From assembly GCA_900769955.1 (NCBI GenBank), contig CAAGIP010000225.1, positions 1 through 32,322 on the forward strand: a stretch of 32,322 nucleotides of DNA, written 5' to 3'. Below are positions 23,503 through 30,434 of this stretch, piece after piece. A program made the position numbers and the translations under genes. Positions within the stretch are counted from its first letter, which is position 1. Each line of letters starts with the position of its first letter. Source of the stretch: Spirochaetia bacterium (GTDB lineage: Bacteria; Spirochaetota; Spirochaetia; Sphaerochaetales; Sphaerochaetaceae). The notes under the pieces are model-generated. The model was not told where the DNA came from, ran no database searches, and was given only the letters and a program-made list of their open reading frames with translations.

Positions 23503-24480
23503 TTGGAAGGAGAAGAAAAAGTAGTGAGACCCGCCCGCCGCGGCTCTTCGCTCTCCCCGAAGATCATAGTGGTCGTAATAATTATCGCCCTTATAGTGGC
23601 GGCAGCGGCCAGCAGCTTCTTCGTGGTTGACCAGACCGAGCAGGCAGTCGTCCTTAGACTCGGTAAATACAACAGGACTGTGGGCCCCGGCCTCCAGACG
23701 AAAATACCCTTCGGAATCGATACAGTGCATATAGTTCCCACTCAGGTAGTTCAGACACTGACCTTCGGCTACAGGGCCAATGACAGGACAGGCACCGGAC
23801 TTAAGGGTGCATCAAGCTACAAAAGTGAGTCCACTATGCTTACGGGAGACCTCAACATAGTCGATGTGGAGTGGATCGTCCAGTATAAGATAAATGATCC
23901 GAAGAACTGGCTCTTCAATGTCGAGAACAGGGAAACGACGATCAGGGACATTTCGCAGTCAGTGATGAACGCACTTGTAGGAGACCTCCCCATTCTGTCC
24001 GTCATGACCAACCTGAGAACCCAGATCGAAATTGAGGCACAGCAGAACATGCAGGAAATCTTCGACCGCTACGACTTCGGTATCCAGATCGTAACCGTCA
24101 AGCTTCAGAACATCGTTCCTCCCGAAGGTGACGTTCAGGATGCGTTTGAGGATGTTAACAAGGCAATTCAGGACATGAACAGGCTCATCAACGAAGGCAA
24201 ACAGCACTATAATCAGGAAATTCCCGCAGCCCAGGGTGAATCAAGCAAGCTCATCCTTCAGGCTCAGGGTTATGCCGCAGAAAGAGTCAACACCGCAACC
24301 GGTGATGCCGCAAGGTTCAATGCGATGCTTGAAGCATATCAGGAAAGTCCCGAGATCACCGAGACCCGTCTCTACATCGAGACGATGGATGAAGTGCTGA
24401 AGAACGAGGACATCACACTCATCGACAGGAACCTCGATCAGTTCCTGCCTGTCAAGAACGTGGGAGGTGCCGCACTATGA
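23503..24480 (+). CDS. hflK: HflK-like SPFH/band 7 membrane protein
   Basis: 325 aa. A basic N-terminus and one membrane helix (about residues 19-42) are followed by the SPFH domain beginning VVDQTEQAVVLRLGKYNRTVGPGLQTKIPFGI, then a long helical region rich in Ala, Gln and Glu (GESSKLILQAQGYAAERVNTATGDAARF). With HflC it forms the ring that encloses the FtsH protease and modulates its access to membrane substrates (E. coli knowledge). The start is a TTG: AAGGAGAG lies just upstream and no nearby ATG fits. The stop overlaps hflC (ATGA). Confidence 0.94.
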   Translation: MEGEEKVVRPARRGSSLSPKIIVVVIIIALIVAAAASSFFVVDQTEQAVVLRLGKYNRTVGPGLQTKIPFGIDTVHIVPTQVVQTLTFGYRANDRTGTGLKGASSYKSESTMLTGDLNIVDVEWIVQYKINDPKNWLFNVENRETTIRDISQSVMNALVGDLPILSVMTNLRTQIEIEAQQNMQEIFDRYDFGIQIVTVKLQNIVPPEGDVQDAFEDVNKAIQDMNRLINEGKQHYNQEIPAAQGESSKLILQAQGYAAERVNTATGDAARFNAMLEAYQESPEITETRLYIETMDEVLKNEDITLIDRNLDQFLPVKNVGGAAL

Positions 24481-25451
24481 AAAAGCTTGTAACGACGCTT
24501 GTTGTCCTTGCAGTGCTTCTCGTCGTATTCCTGCTGCTCGGACCATTCTACATCCTCAATGAGGGTGAACAGGCCATCGTGACGAGATTCGGCAAAATCG
24601 TCGATACACAGACAACATCGGGGCTCAAGTTCAAGATGCCCGTTGTGGACAATGTATCCAAGTATCCCAAAAAGCTCTTAAGCTGGGATGGGGACGCCCA
24701 GAGAATTCCGACAAAGGAAAATCAGTTCATCTGGGTTGATGCAACTGCAAGATGGTACATCAGCGATGTTGCCCTTTTCTATGAAACCGTCGGAACAATT
24801 GAATCCGGACTGGGAAGGCTCAACGACGTGATTGACTCCACCATCAGGACGGTCATAAGTGAAAACTACCTCAATGAGGCGGTAAGAAGCACTAACCAGA
24901 TCAATCAGATCACGGTCGAGGAGGATGTGTCCCTGGAAAATACAGAAGATGCGGAAACCCTCAGGAACCTAACAGCGACTGCCACCACCCAGGAGTCCAT
25001 CAAGATCGGACGTGAGGGCCTTTCCAACAGGATTCTTGAACAGGCATCGGCATTCACGACTGCATATGGCATAACGCTTCAGGACATCATCATCCGCCAG
25101 ATCAGGTACTCCGATGACCTTACAGAGAGTGTCTACACCAGGATGATCAAGGAACGTAACCAGATCGCAGAGGCTTACCGCTCATACGGACGCGGACAGC
25201 TTGCCCAGTGGCAGGGTAAAACCGAGAACGACAAGAAGGCAATTCTTTCAGAAGCTTATGCAAAGGCTGAGAAGATTAAGGGTGATGCGGATGCTGAAGC
25301 CTCAAGAATCTATGCCGAGGCATATGAGAAGGATCCCGAATTCTTTGCCCTCTTCAGGACACTCGAATCATACAAGACATCGCTTGTCGGAATGGATAAG
25401 GTCTTTACGACCGACATGCAGTACTTCGACAGCCTCTACGGTACCAACTGA
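24477..25451 (+). CDS. hflC: HflC-like SPFH/band 7 membrane protein
   Basis: 324 aa partner of HflK. N-terminal anchor (residues 4-25), SPFH domain starting ILNEGEQAIVTRFGKIV, the conserved DSTIRTVISEN segment, and a C-terminal coiled region (AIAEAYRS-like, KAEKIKGDADAEASRIYAEAYEKDPEFFALFRTLESY) typical of HflC. An insertion near residues 140-165 (VEEDVSLENTEDAETLRNLTATATTQ) is longer than in E. coli. It overlaps the hflK stop by four bases and the next gene by one (TGATG), so translation is coupled along the operon. Confidence 0.95.
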   Translation: MKKLVTTLVVLAVLLVVFLLLGPFYILNEGEQAIVTRFGKIVDTQTTSGLKFKMPVVDNVSKYPKKLLSWDGDAQRIPTKENQFIWVDATARWYISDVALFYETVGTIESGLGRLNDVIDSTIRTVISENYLNEAVRSTNQINQITVEEDVSLENTEDAETLRNLTATATTQESIKIGREGLSNRILEQASAFTTAYGITLQDIIIRQIRYSDDLTESVYTRMIKERNQIAEAYRSYGRGQLAQWQGKTENDKKAILSEAYAKAEKIKGDADAEASRIYAEAYEKDPEFFALFRTLESYKTSLVGMDKVFTTDMQYFDSLYGTN

Positions 25452-26092
25452 TGTTCACACGGCTCTCCTCATTCACTGTTGATTACACTAAGGAGAGTCA
25501 TCTCATAATCCCCTTTCAGGAAGCTGATGAGACCATGGAGTTTTACACTTCCCCAAAGGGGATTATCTATATCCTCGCATATCACCATCTTTTCGTCATA
25601 GCCGACAGCCATGACAGCGAGATCAGCACATTCATAAAATCTCATAAAAAGAAAATACGACACGCACTTTTCCCCTCAGGGGAAAGGACTGACAGATGGC
25701 TTATGAAAAGGAAAAAATCACCTTCTTCAGCCGGAAGATACTCACTTCTCTCAGAACATGACATAAAACGGATTGCTGACTTTTACACGGAATCAACACC
25801 ATTTGATACCGATGAAGTGTATCTTTCATCACTTTATCCTGACCAGAGTGAGTTTGCTCTGATGAAGGATGAGGAAGGAAAAATCATAAGTGCCCTATAC
25901 ACAATAAAGAATAATCAGTGTGCGGCTGCGGTCGCAACCGATCCTGACTATCAGGGTAAAGGGTATGCTTCACGCTTGATAAATTCACTTTCTTTCAGTT
26001 ATCTTTTCTGTGAGGATGAAAGCCTCATACCCTTCTATGAAAAACTTGGGTTTTCCATCGTGAGGGAATATCAGGAAGAGAGGTACAGCTGA
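25451..26092 (+). CDS. GNAT family N-acetyltransferase
   Basis: 213 aa. The C-terminal half has the acetyl-CoA loop of the GNAT fold, CAAAVATDPDYQGKGYASRLI near residue 157, and a final strand-helix (SLIPFYEKLGFSIVREYQ) typical of the family. The N-terminal 100 residues are divergent and match nothing I recognise; they may fix substrate choice. It starts in the TGATG overlap with hflC and ends in the same kind of overlap with the FAH gene, so it is part of the hflKC operon. Substrate unknown. Confidence 0.85.
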   Translation: MFTRLSSFTVDYTKESHLIIPFQEADETMEFYTSPKGIIYILAYHHLFVIADSHDSEISTFIKSHKKKIRHALFPSGERTDRWLMKRKKSPSSAGRYSLLSEHDIKRIADFYTESTPFDTDEVYLSSLYPDQSEFALMKDEEGKIISALYTIKNNQCAAAVATDPDYQGKGYASRLINSLSFSYLFCEDESLIPFYEKLGFSIVREYQEERYS

Positions 26093-26853
26093 TGAAATAC
26101 GTAATGTTCATGGCAGATGATGATGAGATCCGCTCAGGCATCATCAACGGTGAATTAATAGAAGAAACTGAAAACATCTTTGATAACGAAGGTGAGATCG
26201 TGAAGACAGGAAAGACCTTTGAGATGAGAAGCGTCATCCTCCTCTGCCCCACGATCCCGACAAAAGCACTCTGTGTCGGTCTGAACTACAGGGATCACAT
26301 TGAGGAAATGAAGCTTGAGACGCCTAAGACGCCCGTCATCTTCATGAAACCTGCAACAGCCGTACTCGATCCCGAGGGTGAAATAATAAGACCTGAGATG
26401 AGTACCCGTGTAGATTACGAGGCAGAGCTTGCGATAGTCATCAAAAAGGAATGCTTCAACGTAAGTGAGGAAGAAGCAAAGGATTATATTCTCGGTTACA
26501 CCTGCGCCAACGATGTTACTGCAAGGGATCTGCAGGACAAGAACGGACAGTGGACCATCTGCAAGGGATTTGACACATTCATGCCAATAGGACCATATAT
26601 CAGCGATGAAGTCGATCCTGAAAACCTGAAAATAGAATCAAGGCTCAATGGAAAGGTAATGCAGAAGAGCAACACGAAAAACCTGCTCTTCACCTGTGAC
26701 TTTCTTGTTTCCTACCTTTCAAAGGTCATGACACTTCTTCCCGGAGATGTGATTCTTACCGGTACCCCTTCAGGTATTCACGGCATGGAAGCAGGTGATG
26801 TGATCGAAATCGAGATCGAGGGATTGGGAATTCTCAGAAATACCGTTATCTGA
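26092..26853 (+). CDS. Fumarylacetoacetate hydrolase (FAH) family protein
   Basis: 253 aa enzyme of the FAH superfamily (C-C hydrolases, decarboxylases, isomerases and acylpyruvases). After an N-terminal cap, CVGLNYRDHIEEM begins the FAH core near residue 61; metal ligands are likely the two Glu of DYEAELA and the Asp of ANDVTARD; GDVILTGTPSGIHGMEAGD is the family's closing signature. It may act as an acylpyruvase or oxaloacetate-type enzyme, but this cannot be told apart here. It ends the hflK operon and overlaps the convergent MATE gene by eight bases. Confidence 0.92.
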   Translation: MKYVMFMADDDEIRSGIINGELIEETENIFDNEGEIVKTGKTFEMRSVILLCPTIPTKALCVGLNYRDHIEEMKLETPKTPVIFMKPATAVLDPEGEIIRPEMSTRVDYEAELAIVIKKECFNVSEEEAKDYILGYTCANDVTARDLQDKNGQWTICKGFDTFMPIGPYISDEVDPENLKIESRLNGKVMQKSNTKNLLFTCDFLVSYLSKVMTLLPGDVILTGTPSGIHGMEAGDVIEIEIEGLGILRNTVI

Positions 26854-28198
26854 CCTTCTTTTTCTCAAGACCGTGTATCCAGTCCGCCCTGAAGAAGTAG
26901 ATCAAAAACAGTACTGAAGACATCGACCAGGTCAGCGGATACACGGTATATATTACTTCCACTCGGTGGTAAAAGCTTAACACAACCGTAAGGAACGTTA
27001 CTCGGAACACGCACCAGATCCCCATCATTATGAACATCGGAACCTTTGCCTTTCCGCATCCCCTCATTATTCCCGCAATACAGTGACTCATCGCAAGACC
27101 AAAATAGAAGAGCGATTCCATCCTCGCTTGTCTCGTACCATATGAGACAACTTCAGGATCATCATTGAAGAGAGCAATCAGAACCGGTGCAAATATGAAT
27201 ACCAGAACTCCGATAACCTCAGCCAATGTGATGGACGTGAGAATGCCGAACCCTGCACCCTTCTTCGCCCTCTCATATTCCTTAGCTCCCAGGTTCTGAC
27301 CCATAAAGGTCATGAGGCCCATAGAGAAGCATGTAATGGGCAGGAATGCAAAACCTTCGATTTTTGAGTACGCGCCGCTTCCCGCAACGGCAACTGAGGT
27401 AAATGTATTTATGTTTGTCTGAACAATTGCATTTGCAAAGCCGATTACACTGTTCTGAATACCTGATGGAAACCCCATTCTTACTATTTCCTTCAGAACA
27501 GCTATATCAAACCTGATCTTCCTTATCTCAACCTTAAATACTTCATTACCCCTGAAAAGCCTGTTGAGACTGAGTACAACGCTGAGTGCCTGGGAGACAG
27601 TGGTTGCCAGAGCTGCAGCCCAGACTCCATATCCCAGCACACCTATAAAGAGAAGATCAAGAACAATATTGGTTACGGATGAGAATATCAGGTAATACAG
27701 AGGGTGTTTTGAATCCCCTACCGCATTCATGATCCCCATACATATATTATACATGATGTTGAATATGAGTCCCCATGACCAGATCCTGAAGTATTCTGAG
27801 GATGTGGGCATAATATCCTCCGGTGTCTTCATGAGACGGAGAATGACTGGAGTGAAGAGTACGGCAAATACAGTTAGCAGCGCACCTGCACTGAGCCCGA
27901 ATGCGATGTCGGTATGAACCGCCCTGTCAAGCATTTCTTTATCCCTTGCTCCGAAGGACTTGGAGATCACAACACCTGCTCCCATGGCCACACCATTGAA
28001 GAAGCCTATGAGCATGAAAATAAGCGGTGCTGATGAAGAAACGGAAGCCAAAGCCAGCGGACCGAGAAAGTTTCCGACAATGAGGGAATCTGCAGTATTG
28101 TAGAGCTGCTGAAAAAGATTTCCGAGAAACAGCGGAAAAGCAAAGCTTAAAAGTCCTTTTTTTATCGAACCGCGTGTAAGATCAATATTACCGGCCAT
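26846..28198 (-). CDS. MATE family efflux transporter
   Basis: 450 aa, twelve predicted helices in two repeats. N-terminal LLSFAFPLFLGNLFQQLYNTADSLIVGNFLGPLALASV is diagnostic for the MATE clade common in anaerobes; the second repeat begins VRMGFPSGIQNSVIGFANAIVQTNIN. It is clearly different from the other MATE gene of this window (11772-13202), so not a recent duplicate. GGAAGG stands a few bases before the ATG. Upstream lies an inverted repeat that could be a regulator site. Substrate unknown. Confidence 0.94.
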   Translation of the reverse strand: MAGNIDLTRGSIKKGLLSFAFPLFLGNLFQQLYNTADSLIVGNFLGPLALASVSSSAPLIFMLIGFFNGVAMGAGVVISKSFGARDKEMLDRAVHTDIAFGLSAGALLTVFAVLFTPVILRLMKTPEDIMPTSSEYFRIWSWGLIFNIMYNICMGIMNAVGDSKHPLYYLIFSSVTNIVLDLLFIGVLGYGVWAAALATTVSQALSVVLSLNRLFRGNEVFKVEIRKIRFDIAVLKEIVRMGFPSGIQNSVIGFANAIVQTNINTFTSVAVAGSGAYSKIEGFAFLPITCFSMGLMTFMGQNLGAKEYERAKKGAGFGILTSITLAEVIGVLVFIFAPVLIALFNDDPEVVSYGTRQARMESLFYFGLAMSHCIAGIMRGCGKAKVPMFIMMGIWCVFRVTFLTVVLSFYHRVEVIYTVYPLTWSMSSVLFLIYFFRADWIHGLEKKKVR

Positions 28199-28229
28199 AT
28201 TTTCCTTCCCCGGGTCGTATTAACATATA

Positions 28230-28254
28230 TTCAGGAGATCTTCAATATCCTGAA
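28230..28254. promoter_or_regulatory. Inverted repeat TTCAGGA-N11-TCCTGAA upstream of the MATE gene
   Basis: Perfect 7-bp arms. It lies 32 bases before the start of the minus-strand MATE gene and overlaps the region where its promoter should lie, so an operator is plausible. Confidence 0.4.
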
Positions 28255-28282
28255 AAATAATCAAACTTTTGAATAAAGAGTA

Positions 28283-28311
28283 TTGACCTCTTTTATTAAA
28301 CCGGCTAATAT
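28283..28311 (+). promoter_or_regulatory. Promoter of the tRNA gene
   Basis: TTGACC (28283-28288), a 17-bp spacer, and TAATAT (28306-28311) lie just upstream of the tRNA, with a start expected about eight bases before its 5' end. AAAGAG/CTCTTT flank the -35 box as an inverted repeat. Confidence 0.65.
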
Positions 28312-28325
28312 ACTCTTGTTGTTTC

Positions 28326-28398
28326 GGCGAGATAGCTCAGTAGGTAGAGCAAACGGCTCATATCCGTTCGGTCGAGGGTTCAAATCCCCCTCTCGCTA
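28326..28398 (+). tRNA. tRNA with anticodon CAT (elongator Met, or Ile2)
   Basis: A 73-nt cloverleaf: acceptor GGCGAGA/TCTCGCT, D-stem GCTC/GAGC, anticodon stem AACGG/CCGTT with loop CTCATAT, five-base variable loop, T-arm GAGGG-TTCAAAT-CCCCC, discriminator A. CCA is not encoded. The anticodon stem lacks the three G-C pairs of initiators, so it is elongator Met or a lysidine-modified Ile2; the two cannot be separated by eye. Two irregularities: a G1-U72 wobble and an A50-C64 mismatch in the T-stem. Confidence 0.93.
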
Positions 28399-28404
28399 TT
28401 CTTT

Positions 28405-28443
28405 GAGTCAGAATTTGATACAATCAGGTTCTGACTTTTTTAT
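28405..28443 (+). terminator. Terminator after the tRNA
   Basis: AGTCAGAA and TTCTGACT pair over 8 bp with a 15-nt loop and are followed by a run of Ts (TTTTTTATTT). It lies directly after the tRNA. Confidence 0.85.
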
Positions 28444-28520
28444 TTCTTTATCTGACAAGACTTAATAAATCCCCTTCTGAAACGGAAAGTAACAAAATAT
28501 ATCAAAAACGATCGATTTCA

Positions 28521-28720
28521 GTGTATCACTTATGATAAATCGTAACTGTGTATCAAATCCTCAAAACATTCTGTAACATTGTGTCGGGCAATAACGTATC
28601 TGAGTTCAAGGGATTCCGTAACAGGAGTTCAGGATTTCGTATCCGGGTTATGAGTTCCGTAACAGGGTTCAGGAATAACGTAACTGAGTACATAAAAACG
28701 TAACGGAGTTCATTTGGAAG
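28521..28720 (+). repeat. Array of degenerate ~21-bp direct repeats headed by GTAAC/GTATC
   Basis: Units begin at 28542, 28573, 28596, 28618, 28639, 28659, 28680 and 28700; from the second on, spacing is 20-23 bp, i.e. two helical turns. Consensus about GTA(A/T)C-N-G-N-GTTCA followed by a variable AT-rich part ending in C. Earlier copies of GTGTATCA (28521, 28548) may be eroded units. There are no unique spacers, so it is not a CRISPR. The whole 28444-28902 stretch has no credible gene on either strand. Spacing resembles protein-binding arrays such as iterons or transposase sites at element ends; what binds is unknown. Confidence 0.75.
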
Positions 28721-28902
28721 TCATTATACATTTGAATGATATAAGTCTGAATACGGAATCTGAAAATATCAAAGTCTGTCTCACGTCATCTTTCATAAGA
28801 TGATCCAATTGATTGTTCTGAAAATATTTACTGAAGCATGCAAACTATTCCTTGTTTTATCCCACAATTAGTTGATATCATTTTGTCAGGAGAATTTTAC
28901 AA

Positions 28903-30258
28903 ATGAAGAAGTTAATCCCCCTGATCACTCTGCTTGCAGCGTTGCTTTTGGTTGTATCCTGTGCTGCTTCCACACCGGCCCCGGACGAAACAGATGATAA
29001 GTCAGATCTCACTGTGAAGCTGGAAATATCTGAAGATATCAAGGAAGAAGACGTCACTGTGGATGTGGCGCTTACTCTTGAAGGATCGTCATATATCAGA
29101 AACATTTCCCTTAGCCGCAGCGAAAGCTCAAAGACTGAGCCTGTTGCCGTAGTTGAATACAAAGTTATGGTAAAGGAGAGCAATCTCTTCGACTTCATCT
29201 ATCCAGACACAATCAGGATTGACAAAGAAAAGGAGAACACTCTCTTAATCAAAGTTGTTCCAAAGGGTTCCATCAAGGATGACCCATCCGCTGGAAATCC
29301 TGGAACGGAAGAACCGGATCCTGTAATCCCTCCAAAGACAACAGGAACTCTGGACATCGACTTCTGCAATTTCTTCGGAGCAAAACTGCACTATGAAATC
29401 TATAATTATTATAATGATGCTTCACCCATAGAGATGGGGGATACTGAAAAGGATATTCAGATAGAGCTTCCTCCTGGCGAATATAAAATTTCTGCAAACC
29501 TTGTATATCCTGATCAAGGTATCAAACTTTTTGGCCTCAATGACGACTTAGGATATGTAGGCACAGAATATCCAATCAGGTTCACAATCGAAAAAGGAAA
29601 AAAGGCATTCCAGGGCTACTACATAAAAGAAGATGACATTAATAAAAAAGAAACGTCCAGATATGTGGTAAACGCAACAATCGGAAAAGAGCTTCTGGGT
29701 AATACAAATGCATATGGACACGATGTATCAATTTCCTATGTCATAGAATATGAAAACATAGCGATACAGAGTATTAAAGGGTTCACCTATGAAGACAAAG
29801 CCATAGGTCTCGATAATAAGAACATAAGAACAAAATGCTCTCTCGCAATTGAAGCAAAGAGTAATGGCAAGGATGTCAGCGACCAGTATGTAATAAAGTG
29901 CGCAGGTCTCTATTCCAATTACGAACAATTGGATGGAGAGACAGATACCAACCACGCAGCAATTTTCAGAGGTAAACCTATCAAGTTCACAACAGACATT
30001 ATTCCCGCAGAAGACCGGATGATAGTCTTTGACGTCAAACAGTATGATGATCTGGGTGTACTGGACGATGAAGAGGGAAGATTCAGGCTTGCCTACGATA
30101 TTCCTTACTCCCTGACGATCAGAGTTTATCAAAAAGATCCTGTGAATGAAGGACCCTTGAATCTCATTGACACGTATTATGAAGGAACCGGTCTGACCAT
30201 TTCGGAAGGATGTGATTCCGTGATTCATATTGAAAGGAACCAACCCGTCTACGACTGA
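28903..30258 (+). CDS. Putative surface lipoprotein of unknown function
   Basis: 451 aa. A lipoprotein signal peptide ends in LLVVSC with Cys20 as the lipidation site. A short Asp/Glu/Pro-rich spacer follows. The mature part reads as several beta-sandwich segments: LTVKLEISEDIKEEDVTVDVALTLEGSSY (residues 35-65), a Pro-rich hinge near 130, then GTLDIDFCNFFGAKLHYEIYN with PPGEYKISANL, and two further strand-rich parts. I recognise no family. AGGAG lies ten bases before the ATG. The DNA is clearly AT-richer than the core genes, and the gene stands alone between a repeat array and a terminator, next to serine recombinases. It is probably an accessory or transferred gene. Confidence 0.85.
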   Translation: MKKLIPLITLLAALLLVVSCAASTPAPDETDDKSDLTVKLEISEDIKEEDVTVDVALTLEGSSYIRNISLSRSESSKTEPVAVVEYKVMVKESNLFDFIYPDTIRIDKEKENTLLIKVVPKGSIKDDPSAGNPGTEEPDPVIPPKTTGTLDIDFCNFFGAKLHYEIYNYYNDASPIEMGDTEKDIQIELPPGEYKISANLVYPDQGIKLFGLNDDLGYVGTEYPIRFTIEKGKKAFQGYYIKEDDINKKETSRYVVNATIGKELLGNTNAYGHDVSISYVIEYENIAIQSIKGFTYEDKAIGLDNKNIRTKCSLAIEAKSNGKDVSDQYVIKCAGLYSNYEQLDGETDTNHAAIFRGKPIKFTTDIIPAEDRMIVFDVKQYDDLGVLDDEEGRFRLAYDIPYSLTIRVYQKDPVNEGPLNLIDTYYEGTGLTISEGCDSVIHIERNQPVYD

Positions 30259-30275
30259 TCTTCATCACCTTGAAA

Positions 30276-30309
30276 GGCCTCCGGGACTTTTGTTCCCTGG
30301 AGGTCTTTT
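30276..30309 (+). terminator. Terminator after the lipoprotein gene
   Basis: GGCCTCCGGGA and TCCCTGGAGGTC pair around a loop of about seven bases (one wobble, one bulge), followed by TTTT. It starts 17 bases after the stop. The rest of the 176-bp gap to the recombinase stop shows nothing recognisable. Confidence 0.85.
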
Positions 30310-30434
30310 ACATTAATAATGCGGGGAAAGAAAGTTACCGTTCCACTATCAGTATCACATTACCGGACAGCAGTTTGCTTTACCACAGAAATGGACCCGC
30401 AGAATTCAACTTGGGACCTTTGTTATTCACTGAA

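Noticed and set aside
28326..28398. tRNA 3' end as attachment site for the neighbouring recombinases
   Set aside because: I found no second copy of the tRNA 3' segment in the window, and large serine recombinases seldom use tRNA genes; a tyrosine integrase is absent.
28521..28720. Repeat array as a CRISPR
   Set aside because: Units are contiguous and degenerate with no unique spacers, and no cas genes are in the window.
30315..30350. TTACCG repeats as an inverted counterpart of the 28.5-kb array
   Set aside because: Only two short matches 25 bp apart, without the GTTCA part of the consensus; not distinguishable from chance.
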